Assembly (NCBI GenBank): GCA_964393035.1
Contig: CAYMRX010000008.1
Location: 1-64,000 of the forward strand
DNA: 64,000 nucleotides
Reading direction: 5' to 3'
Origin: Tabrizicola_A sp964393035
GTDB lineage: Bacteria; Pseudomonadota; Alphaproteobacteria; Rhodobacterales; Rhodobacteraceae
This document shows, in pieces, positions 25,158 through 32,628 of the stretch. Under the pieces are notes generated by a model that saw nothing but the letters and a program-made list of their open reading frames with translations, was not told the DNA's origin and made no database searches. The translations under genes and the position numbers were made by a program. Position 1 is the stretch's first letter. Each line of letters opens with the position of its first letter.

Positions 25158-26292
25158 CCGTTCCTGTGATGTGCTGATCATCGGCGGCGGCTTGCAGGGA
25201 TGTGCTATTGCCCTGCATCTGGCAAGGGCCGGGCGCCGGGTGATGGTGATCGACAAGGGCGTCGCCGGGCGGCAGGCATCTGGCGTAAATGCCGGGGGCC
25301 TGCGGCTTTTACTGCGCGATGTGCGCGAATATTTCCTGTCGCGCCGCGCGATGGAGCTTTGGGCAGATCTTCCTTCGCAAGTGGGGGACGCTGCGGCCGG
25401 ATGCGAGGTACGCCTTGGCACCGGGCAGATTGCGGTAGCGATGGATGCAGCGGAATGGGCCTGGTGTCAGGCCCGCGCTGAAGACATGCGCCGTTTGGGA
25501 TTTCACAACGAGGTGCTGGTTGACGCGCCAACCATCCGGTCCCTTTTGCCGGGTTTGTCGGATCGCGCCTTGGGTGGGCTGGTGTCACAAGGCGATGGCC
25601 ATGCAAATCCCGCGGCCAGCGCCCGCGCCTTTCAGGGTGCAGCCAAGGCTGCGGGCGCGCAGATCGTTGAACATTGTGCGTTGCACGGTCTGGCGCGGAT
25701 GGCCGATGGCAGGTGGCGGATTGATACCGAACAGGGCCAGTTTGCCGCTTTGCGGGTGATCAATTGCGCAGGGGCTTGGGGCGCAGATGTGGCCGCAATG
25801 GTCGGAGAGGTGTTACCGCTGGAGGTCTTGGCCCTGTCGATGATGGTGACATCGCGCGTCCAACCCTTTGTCTCACCTGTGGTGATCGGCATAGACCGGC
25901 CCTTGTCGTTCAAGCAAAGCGCTGCCGGGTCTTTGGTGATCGGCGGCGGGATCGCGGGCAAAGCCTGCCTGCAGGACAGCACGTCATTCACGGTGATGGA
26001 CCGGATGAAGGCCAGCGCCGCCGCAACGATCGAGGCCTTTCCGGCCTTGGCATCAATCTCCATCCTGCGCACCTGGACGGGCCTTGAAGGCAAGACACCC
26101 GACGGCGTGCCCTATATCGGCCCCAGTGCGGCGAACCCCGGTCTTTGGCATGTCTTCGGCTTTTGCGGTCACGGATTCCAGCTTGCGCCAGCGGTGGGCG
26201 AGGGTGTTGCCCGCGCGCTGATGACCGGTCACGCCGAACCGATGCTGGCCCCGTTCGCCCCGGGGCGGTTTGCGCAAAGGTCAGCGGCATGA
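25150..26292 (+). CDS. FAD-dependent beta subunit, DAO family (opine oxidase B type)
   Basis: A 380-residue D-amino-acid-oxidase-fold protein. It has the N-terminal dinucleotide motif VLIIGGGLQGCAIALHLA, the GRQASGVNAGGLR segment that binds FAD, and the C-terminal GFCGHGFQLAPAVGEGVARAL motif typical of the DadA/SoxB/OoxB group. It holds the substrate-oxidising site of the alpha-beta-gamma complex. Expected chemistry is oxidative cleavage of a C-N bond of an opine, N-alkyl amino acid or cyclic imino acid. The start overlaps the alpha subunit, and the stop overlaps the permease start (ATGA). Confidence 0.88.
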   Translation: MSDRSCDVLIIGGGLQGCAIALHLARAGRRVMVIDKGVAGRQASGVNAGGLRLLLRDVREYFLSRRAMELWADLPSQVGDAAAGCEVRLGTGQIAVAMDAAEWAWCQARAEDMRRLGFHNEVLVDAPTIRSLLPGLSDRALGGLVSQGDGHANPAASARAFQGAAKAAGAQIVEHCALHGLARMADGRWRIDTEQGQFAALRVINCAGAWGADVAAMVGEVLPLEVLALSMMVTSRVQPFVSPVVIGIDRPLSFKQSAAGSLVIGGGIAGKACLQDSTSFTVMDRMKASAAATIEAFPALASISILRTWTGLEGKTPDGVPYIGPSAANPGLWHVFGFCGHGFQLAPAVGEGVARALMTGHAEPMLAPFAPGRFAQRSAA

Positions 26293-27002
26293 CCGAATTG
26301 CCGATCGCACTTTTGGGCTTTGGACCACAGGGTTGGGGGCGCCCCTTGGTGGAGGCAACCGGCATGACCCTGGCGGCAGCGGTTTGCGGGTTCACGTTGG
26401 GGGCCGGTTTCGGTGTTTGCGGTGCCGCGTGCAAACTGTCGCGGCACAATGGGGTTCGGCTGGTCGGGCAGGTTTACACCACGGTTTTCCGCGGCGTGCC
26501 GGAAATTCTTGTGGTCTATCTGTTCTACTTCGGCGGCAGCATTGCGCTGACGCAGGTGATGAACCTTGGAGGGTTTCCGGGGTTCTTTTCACTGCCGTCC
26601 TTCGTGATCGGCGTGCTGGCCATCGGCATCGTTTCGGGTGCCTACCAGACCGAAGCTTTCCGCGCCGGGTTCCTGCGGCTGGAGCGTGGGCAGCTGGAGG
26701 CTGCCGCCGCCTGCGGGATGCCGCCTTTGTTGCGCCTGCGCCGGATTGTGGCGCCGCAGACCTTGCGCTTTGCGCTGCCCGCATTGGGCAACATCTGGCA
26801 ATCGGTGCTGAAAGAAACGTCGCTTTTGTCCGTCATCGGGTTGACCGAACTGTTGCGACAGGCGGGCATTGCCGCCGGATCAACCCGCCAGCCGCTGCTG
26901 TTTTATGGCGTGGCGGCGCTGATGTTTCTGGCCATCGGCAAGATGACCGGTCTGGCCTTTGCCAAGGTGGAACACCGTCTTGCCCGACCGTGGAGCCGTT
27001 AG
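26289..27002 (+). CDS. Amino-acid ABC permease 1 (OccQ/HisQ type)
   Basis: A 237-residue inner-membrane permease of the polar amino acid/opine group. It has about five hydrophobic segments, the TVFRGVPEILVVYLFYFG motif near residue 72, and the conserved EAA loop as LERGQLEAAAACGMPP, plus KETSLLSVIG near the end. ATG 26289 overlaps the beta-subunit stop. It pairs with the permease at 27004 and the ATPase at 27707. Confidence 0.92.
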   Translation: MTELPIALLGFGPQGWGRPLVEATGMTLAAAVCGFTLGAGFGVCGAACKLSRHNGVRLVGQVYTTVFRGVPEILVVYLFYFGGSIALTQVMNLGGFPGFFSLPSFVIGVLAIGIVSGAYQTEAFRAGFLRLERGQLEAAAACGMPPLLRLRRIVAPQTLRFALPALGNIWQSVLKETSLLSVIGLTELLRQAGIAAGSTRQPLLFYGVAALMFLAIGKMTGLAFAKVEHRLARPWSR

Positions 27003-27003
27003 A

Positions 27004-27696
27004 ATGGATTGGCCCTTTCTTCTGGACACGACTTTGCAACTGCTTTCGGGCGTGCCGCTGGCGCTGCAACTGACGGCCCTGTCGCTGACCGCCGGACTGG
27101 CGCTGGCAGTGCTGGCCCATGCGACCATGGTCAGCGGAGTGGCACCCCTGCGGTGGATCGCGACGGCATACATCGATCTGTTCAGGGGCACGCCGCTGCT
27201 GGTGCAGATCTTCTTCATTTATTACGGTCTGGGACAGATTCCCGCGGTGCGCGAGTCAGTCCTGTGGCCGATATTGCGCGAACCCTATTGGTGTGCCGTG
27301 CTGGCTCTGGCGCTGAACACATCGGCCTATAGCGCCGAGATCATCCGGGGAGCACTTGCCGCTGTGCCACCGGGCGAGGTTGAGGCTGCGCGCGCCTGCG
27401 GCATGTCAGGGCTGTTGCTGCGCTGCCGCATCGTCTGGCCCATCGCCTTGCGCCATGGCCTGCCGATTTATGGCAGCGAGGCCATCCTGATGGTCAAGGC
27501 CACATCGTTGACGTCCATCATCACCCTGACCGAAATAACCGGCATTGCGCACAAGCTGATCTCCTCGACCTACCGCGTCGTCGAAATCTTTGTGGCCGCC
27601 GGGGCGATCTATCTGGCGATGACCTTTCTACTAACCCTTGCCATTGGTCTGGCCGAGCGTCGCTTGAATGCGCACCTGACCCATCGCCGAAACTGA
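27004..27696 (+). CDS. Amino-acid ABC permease 2 (OccM/HisM type)
   Basis: A 230-residue inner-membrane permease, partner of the one at 26289. It has the matching DLFRGTPLLVQIFFIYYGLG motif, the TSAYSAEIIRGAL segment and the EAA loop PPGEVEAARACGMSG. It starts one base after the previous stop, so it is coupled. About five membrane spans are predicted by eye. Confidence 0.92.
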   Translation: MDWPFLLDTTLQLLSGVPLALQLTALSLTAGLALAVLAHATMVSGVAPLRWIATAYIDLFRGTPLLVQIFFIYYGLGQIPAVRESVLWPILREPYWCAVLALALNTSAYSAEIIRGALAAVPPGEVEAARACGMSGLLLRCRIVWPIALRHGLPIYGSEAILMVKATSLTSIITLTEITGIAHKLISSTYRVVEIFVAAGAIYLAMTFLLTLAIGLAERRLNAHLTHRRN

Positions 27697-27706
27697 GGCC
27701 CCAACC

Positions 27707-28480
27707 ATGAAAACCGAAACTCAGCCCGTCATCGCAACCAAGGCCCTGAACAAACGCTTTGGCACGGTCGACGTGCTGAAGGGCATCGACTTTCAGGCCC
27801 GGGACGGCGAGGTAGTGTCGATTCTTGGCGCATCCGGTTCGGGGAAATCTACCTTCCTGCGCTGTCTGAACCTGCTGGAGCTGCCGACATCAGGGCGGCT
27901 GCACCTGTTGGGCGAAGAGGTCCAGTTGCGAGAGGGCGGCAAGGGCGCCGCTGACCGCCGACAGGTCGACCGTCTGCGCGCGCAAGTGGCGATGGTGTTC
28001 CAGAACTTCTGCCTGTGGAGCCATAAGACGGTTCTGGAAAATCTGATGGAGGCACCAATTCACGTGCAGCGCCGCAAACGCGCTGAGGTGCAGTCCGAGG
28101 CGATGGCGCTGCTGGATCGCGTTGGGCTGACCGCCCGCGCCGCCGCCTATCCTGCCCAGCTTTCGGGCGGTCAGCAGCAGCGTGCGGCCATCGCCCGCGC
28201 TTTGATGATGAACCCGCGCGTTCTGTTGTTCGATGAGCCAACCTCGGCCTTGGACCCCGAACTGGTGGGCGAGGTGCTGAAGGTCATGCGCGATCTGGCA
28301 TCCGAAGGCCGCACCATGCTGATTGTCACACACGAGATGGCCTTTGCGCGGGACGTTTCAAGCCGGGTGGTGTTTCTAGATGGGGGCGTTGTTGCGGCCG
28401 AAGGTCCGCCAAAGGCGCTGTTCGGTGGTGGCTTCAACCAACGCTTCGACCAGTTCATTTCGCGCTTCAGCCAAGGGTAG
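27707..28480 (+). CDS. Amino-acid ABC transporter ATP-binding protein (OccP/HisP type)
   Basis: A 257-residue ABC ATPase of the polar amino acid group. Walker A is GASGSGKST, the signature LSGGQQQRAAIARAL, Walker B VLLFDEPTSALDPELV, and the switch His in IVTHEMAFARDV. The family-typical VAMVFQNFCLWSHKTV Q-loop region is present. It ends the LysR-linked operon; a convergent ROK-family gene ends 30 bases later. Confidence 0.93.
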   Translation: MKTETQPVIATKALNKRFGTVDVLKGIDFQARDGEVVSILGASGSGKSTFLRCLNLLELPTSGRLHLLGEEVQLREGGKGAADRRQVDRLRAQVAMVFQNFCLWSHKTVLENLMEAPIHVQRRKRAEVQSEAMALLDRVGLTARAAAYPAQLSGGQQQRAAIARALMMNPRVLLFDEPTSALDPELVGEVLKVMRDLASEGRTMLIVTHEMAFARDVSSRVVFLDGGVVAAEGPPKALFGGGFNQRFDQFISRFSQG

Positions 28481-28509
28481 TTTCTGATGCGTATGGCCCG
28501 GCCTTTCCC

Positions 28510-29592
28510 CTATGCAGCGACGGTAAAGCGCGACGCATAGGGCAGGCTTGCGGCCCCCACAGCCTTGGGCGAGTGGTGGATACTGCCCACTAAAGCCTTC
28601 AGGCCCGCTTCATTCCCGGCCAACTCGTCGCAAATCTGCTGACACAGATGGCGCGGGGCGTAGGACGACAGTACCACGGTTCCCACATCGACAAACTGCC
28701 GCGCCTCGCGCACTTTGGCGGCCAAAAGCGCCACACAATCTGCCTTCCACATCTCAACCGCCGTAGCATATTGCGGCGATCCTTCGGACCGGCGCCACAG
28801 GTCTTCGGTCGACACACCGTTCGACCCGAGCGCTCGTTCAAAGTGCAAAAGGCCCACGTCATACGCGGTAGTGCTGCCGCTGCGGTGAATTTGGTGGTTC
28901 AGGACCAGCCGCGCATGCACCATCGCGCCGATGTAGAAAAACAGATAGTTGTCCAGATCGCGCGCGATGCCGAACAGGCTTTCGCCGTTAGCAGCGGCGG
29001 TGACATCGTTCTGGACAAAAACCTCCAATCCGAAGTCAGCTTCGGCCCTGTCCTTGAAGGCAGTCAATTCTTGTGTGTCGCCAAACCCTTCGGGCAAGGC
29101 CAGACCGATGCCGGCAATGCGGCGACGTTTGGCTTTGCTGATCTTGGTCAACAGCGCCTCGACCGTGGCATGCAGGTCGGGATGAACATGGTCCGCGCCG
29201 GGGGCGGCGTGGCGCAGGGTGGCGCTGTCGATCACGCCACCGACAAAGTCGATCAGCACGATATCGGTGGTGCGAAAGCCGATGCTGATGCCAATGGAAT
29301 AGGCCCCCTCGGGGTTCAGGCCCATGGGAATCGTCGGCGGGCCCATACGCCCGCGCTGTGCCTCGCCGCGCGTGACCAGCCCCTCTTGCTCCAAGGACCG
29401 CACGATGACCGAGATGGTCTGCGCCGAAAGACCAGTCTTTTCGCCAATGTCAAAGCGCGTGGTGCTGCCGTGTTGCAGCAGCATCGAAAGCACCAACCGT
29501 TCATTGTAGCTGCGCACAGAGACCGCGTTCAGGCCCGCCGCGCGGTCTGCAATGCGGATCGGGTTCGGGGGGGCAAAGCGCATGTCAGGCAT
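28510..29592 (-). CDS. ROK family transcriptional regulator
   Basis: A 360-residue NagC/XylR-type regulator. The N-terminal winged helix is at about residues 25-85 (NERLVLSMLLQHGSTTRFDI, then GLSAQTISVIVRSLEQEGLV). The ROK domain keeps IAGIGLALPEGF and QNDVTAAANGE. However, the N-terminal ATP-binding DxGxT signature is replaced by ISIGFRTTDIVLIDF, the glycine-rich loop after the ND motif is absent, and the Cys-rich zinc motif is missing. It should therefore sense ligand without kinase activity. It lies 36 bases after an SGNH hydrolase gene with which it probably forms an operon, divergent from the importer at 30430. Confidence 0.85.
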   Translation of the reverse strand: MPDMRFAPPNPIRIADRAAGLNAVSVRSYNERLVLSMLLQHGSTTRFDIGEKTGLSAQTISVIVRSLEQEGLVTRGEAQRGRMGPPTIPMGLNPEGAYSIGISIGFRTTDIVLIDFVGGVIDSATLRHAAPGADHVHPDLHATVEALLTKISKAKRRRIAGIGLALPEGFGDTQELTAFKDRAEADFGLEVFVQNDVTAAANGESLFGIARDLDNYLFFYIGAMVHARLVLNHQIHRSGSTTAYDVGLLHFERALGSNGVSTEDLWRRSEGSPQYATAVEMWKADCVALLAAKVREARQFVDVGTVVLSSYAPRHLCQQICDELAGNEAGLKALVGSIHHSPKAVGAASLPYASRFTVAA

Positions 29593-29628
29593 TCAGGGCG
29601 CGTCCTGTCTGGGGAAGGGGGTGCTGCA

Positions 29629-30273
29629 TCATTCGGCCCATCCGATGGCAGCCACTTCGGCGGCAAGCGCCAGACCAAGGGCATGGTGTGCTGCGCCCGA
29701 CAAATGAAACCCGTCCGCCGGATCGCAGGCGCAGACAGAAGCGGCGTCAAAGAAATGCACTTCTTTGCTGTCGGCCTGAATCTCGAATTCCAGCGCCAGC
29801 CTGCGCGAGATCGCAGGCGCGCCCTCGAACACGCCCGACCATTCGTGCAGGTCGTCCAGCATCGGCGGCGGGGAAACCACAAGGATTTCGGGCACATGCC
29901 CACCCGGCCCCGGCGACAGTTCCTTTATGTCGTAGATCAGGCAGCCGATGCCCATGGCAACCTCGGGCGCAGTCTGGAAAAAACGGCGTTTCAGGTCATT
30001 CGTCCCCAGCATCAGGATGATGACGTCAATCGGCGCATGGCTTTGCAGGCAGGGCGTCAGATAGCGGCGGCCGTTCTTGTGCTCGCCCTCGATCGGGTCG
30101 TCGCGAACAGTGGTGCGCCCGCTAAGCCCCTCTTCGATGACATACCATCCTGGACCAAGTGCTGCTGCCATGACACCCGGCCAACGCGCATCCGGCCCGA
30201 AACGATCCAGTGGGCCACGGCCGGGAATTTGCCCATGGGTATTGGAATCGCCAAAACACAGAACTGTCCGCAT
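29629..30273 (-). CDS. SGNH/GDSL hydrolase 1
   Basis: A 214-residue cytoplasmic SGNH esterase (no signal peptide). The catalytic blocks are complete: block I CFGDSNTHG with nucleophile Ser10, block II Gly in EEGLSGRTT, block III MLGTNDLKRRF, and block V DGFHLSGAAHH with the Asp-His pair. It resembles the arylesterase/acetyl-esterase branch. ATG 30273 has AAGGG upstream; the longer frame adds an unlikely leader. It shares about the same plan and many identical stretches with the hydrolase at 35179 (RW-GVMAAALG, EEGLS-RTT, MLGTND-K). Together with the importer between them it probably removes acyl groups from an imported glycoside. Confidence 0.88.
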   Translation of the reverse strand: MRTVLCFGDSNTHGQIPGRGPLDRFGPDARWPGVMAAALGPGWYVIEEGLSGRTTVRDDPIEGEHKNGRRYLTPCLQSHAPIDVIILMLGTNDLKRRFFQTAPEVAMGIGCLIYDIKELSPGPGGHVPEILVVSPPPMLDDLHEWSGVFEGAPAISRRLALEFEIQADSKEVHFFDAASVCACDPADGFHLSGAAHHALGLALAAEVAAIGWAE

Positions 30274-30373
30274 GCGCGCATCCCTTAATCGCATCCTAGG
30301 CCACAACCGCAAACTAGCCGCAAAGCGGGGCTGAGAGCAAGCGATCTACATACTCATTCACTCTGAATAAGTG

Positions 30374-30403
30374 TTGACTTTTGAAAGGTTGGCGAACTAG
30401 GTT
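30374..30403 (+). promoter_or_regulatory. Candidate sigma-70 promoter of the importer operon
   Basis: TTGACT at 30374-30379 and TAGGTT at 30398-30403, 18 bases apart, lie 27 bases upstream of the binding-protein ATG, with GAGGAGGAA between. The -35 is strong and the -10 weak, as expected for a regulated promoter. It faces the divergent hydrolase/ROK pair. Confidence 0.45.
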
Positions 30404-30429
30404 CCTGCGAGGAGGAACGTGAAACGAAA

Positions 30430-31572
30430 ATGGAGGAGAAAAAGTTGGGACATTTGTTTTCAAAAAGACTGGCTGCATCAGCGGCATTGGTGATGTTTGG
30501 CGCAGCGGCAAATGCGGATGCGCTGGCTGACTTTCAGGCCAAGGTTGACACCGCCTGGGGCGCGGCGGCACTGGAGGCGGGTGTCGTCGGCATGTCCAAC
30601 GCGGGATCCGTCCCGCTTTTGCCGGGCAAAAGCATCGGGGCTGCCTGTCTGGGCAGCCAGATCACGGCGTGTGTCCAGTGGTGGGCCGAATTGCAGCAGA
30701 TCGCCAAGCTGACCGGCTGGACCGTTACTGAATATGACGGCAAGATTGACGTAGCCACTTGGAACGAACAGCTGACACGCGCGGCCGAGGCCGGCCATGA
30801 CGGCATCCTGACCTTTGGCGCGATCCCCTCGATTTCCGGCCAGGGTCTGGGCGCTATAGCGGCCAAGGGATTGCCTGTCGTCGGCATGACGTCCGACGAC
30901 CCCGAAGGTGTTCCGACCTTTGCCACCCGTCTCGATGGGGGCATCCGGCAAGACAACTTTGAGGTCGGCTATTTGCAAGGTGTCGCCGCCTACAAGCTTG
31001 GCAAAGGCAAACTGAATGCGATCGGTGGCTATGACGGTTCCGAAATCTCTGTCGCCCGTCGTGAAGGTTTCGAATCTTTCATTGCTGAATGTGTGGCGGC
31101 AGGCGGTGACTGCAAAGTCAATCTGCGCCAGACCGACACGGCACAGATGTTCCAGCAGATCGGGCAGTATTGCTCCAGCCTTGCGTTGGCGAACCCCGGC
31201 TTCAACGTGATGATCACGCAAGTGGATGACCTGACGGCCATCTGTGTGGACGAGATCAAGACGGCGGGCCTTCTGCCCGAAGGAGCCTTTGGCGTAGGTG
31301 TCGATTTCAACACGATCGGGGTGGCGCGTATTTCCGAAGGCACCAACTTCCTTGCCTCGGTCGCAGCACCATATCCCAGCGGGGCCTGGCAGGGGATTGA
31401 TGAGTTGAACCGCATCATGAGCGGTCAGGCGCCGTCCACGGATCGACTGTGGGTCAAGGGCATCTTCCATCCCGGCAACATCGGTTTGATCGACGCGGCC
31501 TCGGGTGCAGCTTGGGACGTGCAGTTGTTCAATCCGGCTGCCGTATACGGCGAGATTTGGGGTCTGAAATAG
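30430..31572 (+). CDS. ABC sugar substrate-binding protein
   Basis: A 380-residue periplasmic binding protein of the Peripla_BP_4 type, longer than ribose-binding proteins. A signal peptide covers about residues 1-29 (cleavage near ANA-DAL). The mature part has VQWWAELQQIAKLTGWTV, NEQLTRAAEAGHDGILTFG and GLPVVGMTSDDP typical of sugar sensors, and extra cysteines (about residues 74-80 and in the C-terminal lobe) that may form disulfides. It is first gene of the importer operon and is followed by a 10-bp hairpin that probably protects its mRNA. The solute is not known; flanking esterases suggest an acylated carbohydrate. Confidence 0.88.
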   Translation: MEEKKLGHLFSKRLAASAALVMFGAAANADALADFQAKVDTAWGAAALEAGVVGMSNAGSVPLLPGKSIGAACLGSQITACVQWWAELQQIAKLTGWTVTEYDGKIDVATWNEQLTRAAEAGHDGILTFGAIPSISGQGLGAIAAKGLPVVGMTSDDPEGVPTFATRLDGGIRQDNFEVGYLQGVAAYKLGKGKLNAIGGYDGSEISVARREGFESFIAECVAAGGDCKVNLRQTDTAQMFQQIGQYCSSLALANPGFNVMITQVDDLTAICVDEIKTAGLLPEGAFGVGVDFNTIGVARISEGTNFLASVAAPYPSGAWQGIDELNRIMSGQAPSTDRLWVKGIFHPGNIGLIDAASGAAWDVQLFNPAAVYGEIWGLK

Positions 31573-31603
31573 TCGTGAGTTGCCTTCGTAGTGAAAAATA
31601 AGT

Positions 31604-31631
31604 CAGCGCGGCCTAGCTTCCGGCCGCGCTG
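31604..31631 (+). terminator. Hairpin between binding protein and permease
   Basis: CAGCGCGGCC (31604-31613) and GGCCGCGCTG (31622-31631) form a perfect 10-bp stem with an 8-base loop. No U-run follows. Such hairpins after binding-protein genes commonly set high binding-protein and low permease levels from one transcript. Confidence 0.6.
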
Positions 31632-31659
31632 AAACCCAGAAACCCGCTAAAGGCGATTC

Positions 31660-32628
31660 ATGTCGACGAACACCCCTTCTTTCAACCGCAAAGCTGTTGC
31701 GCCATATGGCTTGATGATCGGGCTTCTGGCGCTGATCGTGCTGTTCTCGGTCTTGATCCCTGATCAGTTCGCCACACTTGCAAACCTGCGTACTACGGTT
31801 TCCAGCCAATCAGTTCTGGCCATTCTTGCGCTTGGCGTTCTGGTCCCGCTGATCGCTGGTGAGTTTGACGTGTCGCTTGCCATGGTCTTCACCACGACCA
31901 TGCTGATCGTAGCAAAGCTGGTGGCCGATTTCGGCTGGTCTTTGCCGGGGGCCGCTGCCGTTGGTCTGATTGTCGCCACCCTTTTGGGCTGCACGACTGG
32001 CATTCTTGTTATCCTGACGCGGGCCAGTTCGCTGATTGTCAGTTTGGGAATGATGATCCTTTTGCGCGGCGCCAGCGAGGCCCTGACCGAGGGGCGGTCG
32101 ATCACCGTCGGCGGCGGAAACGGCGTTCTGTTGCGCGGGCTGTCGAATGACCTGGCCTATGGCGCTTTGCCCTTTGTTTACCTGTGCGCCATCGCTCTGA
32201 TTGTCTGGTACGTGACTGAGATGACGCCATTGGGACGCAAATGGTATGCGGTTGGCGGATCGGCGGAAAGCGCGCGGCTGCTCGGCTTGCCCAGTGATCG
32301 GTTGAAGATCGGCGCTTTTGCGGCGGGCGGCCTCCTTGCTGGGCTCGCGGCCCTGTTGCAACTGTCAGCCTCGTCGGCCGCGACTTCCAGCATTGGTGCC
32401 GGGTTTCTGTTTCCCGCCGTCGCATCTGTGTTTCTGGGGGCGGTAGCCTTTCGCATTGGCACGTTCAACGTGGCGGGCACCTTGACGGCGATCTTTGCCT
32501 TGGCCGTCAGCATCACCGGGATCGGCATGCTGGGCGCGCCGAACTGGATTGACGGGGTGTTTTATGGAACGGCCTTGATCGTTTCTGTCGCCTCGGTGCA
32601 GTTCTTTTGGGGGCGGGGTGCCACATGA
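31660..32628 (+). CDS. Sugar ABC transporter permease (RbsC type) 1
   Basis: A 322-residue BPD_transp_2 permease with about nine hydrophobic segments. The family motif region is PLIAGEFDVSLAMVFTTT, where many RbsC-like proteins have GGIDLSVG. The coupling segment ESARLLGLPSDRLKIGAF lies near residue 205. It is paired with a second, homologous permease at 34142, so the channel is likely a heterodimer. The ATPase starts inside its stop. Confidence 0.9.
   Translation: MSTNTPSFNRKAVAPYGLMIGLLALIVLFSVLIPDQFATLANLRTTVSSQSVLAILALGVLVPLIAGEFDVSLAMVFTTTMLIVAKLVADFGWSLPGAAAVGLIVATLLGCTTGILVILTRASSLIVSLGMMILLRGASEALTEGRSITVGGGNGVLLRGLSNDLAYGALPFVYLCAIALIVWYVTEMTPLGRKWYAVGGSAESARLLGLPSDRLKIGAFAAGGLLAGLAALLQLSASSAATSSIGAGFLFPAVASVFLGAVAFRIGTFNVAGTLTAIFALAVSITGIGMLGAPNWIDGVFYGTALIVSVASVQFFWGRGAT

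Noticed and set aside
28648..30288. 546-codon plus-strand frame over the ROK and SGNH genes
   Set aside because: Antisense shadow of two genes with intact motifs; no ribosome-binding site and no family pattern.
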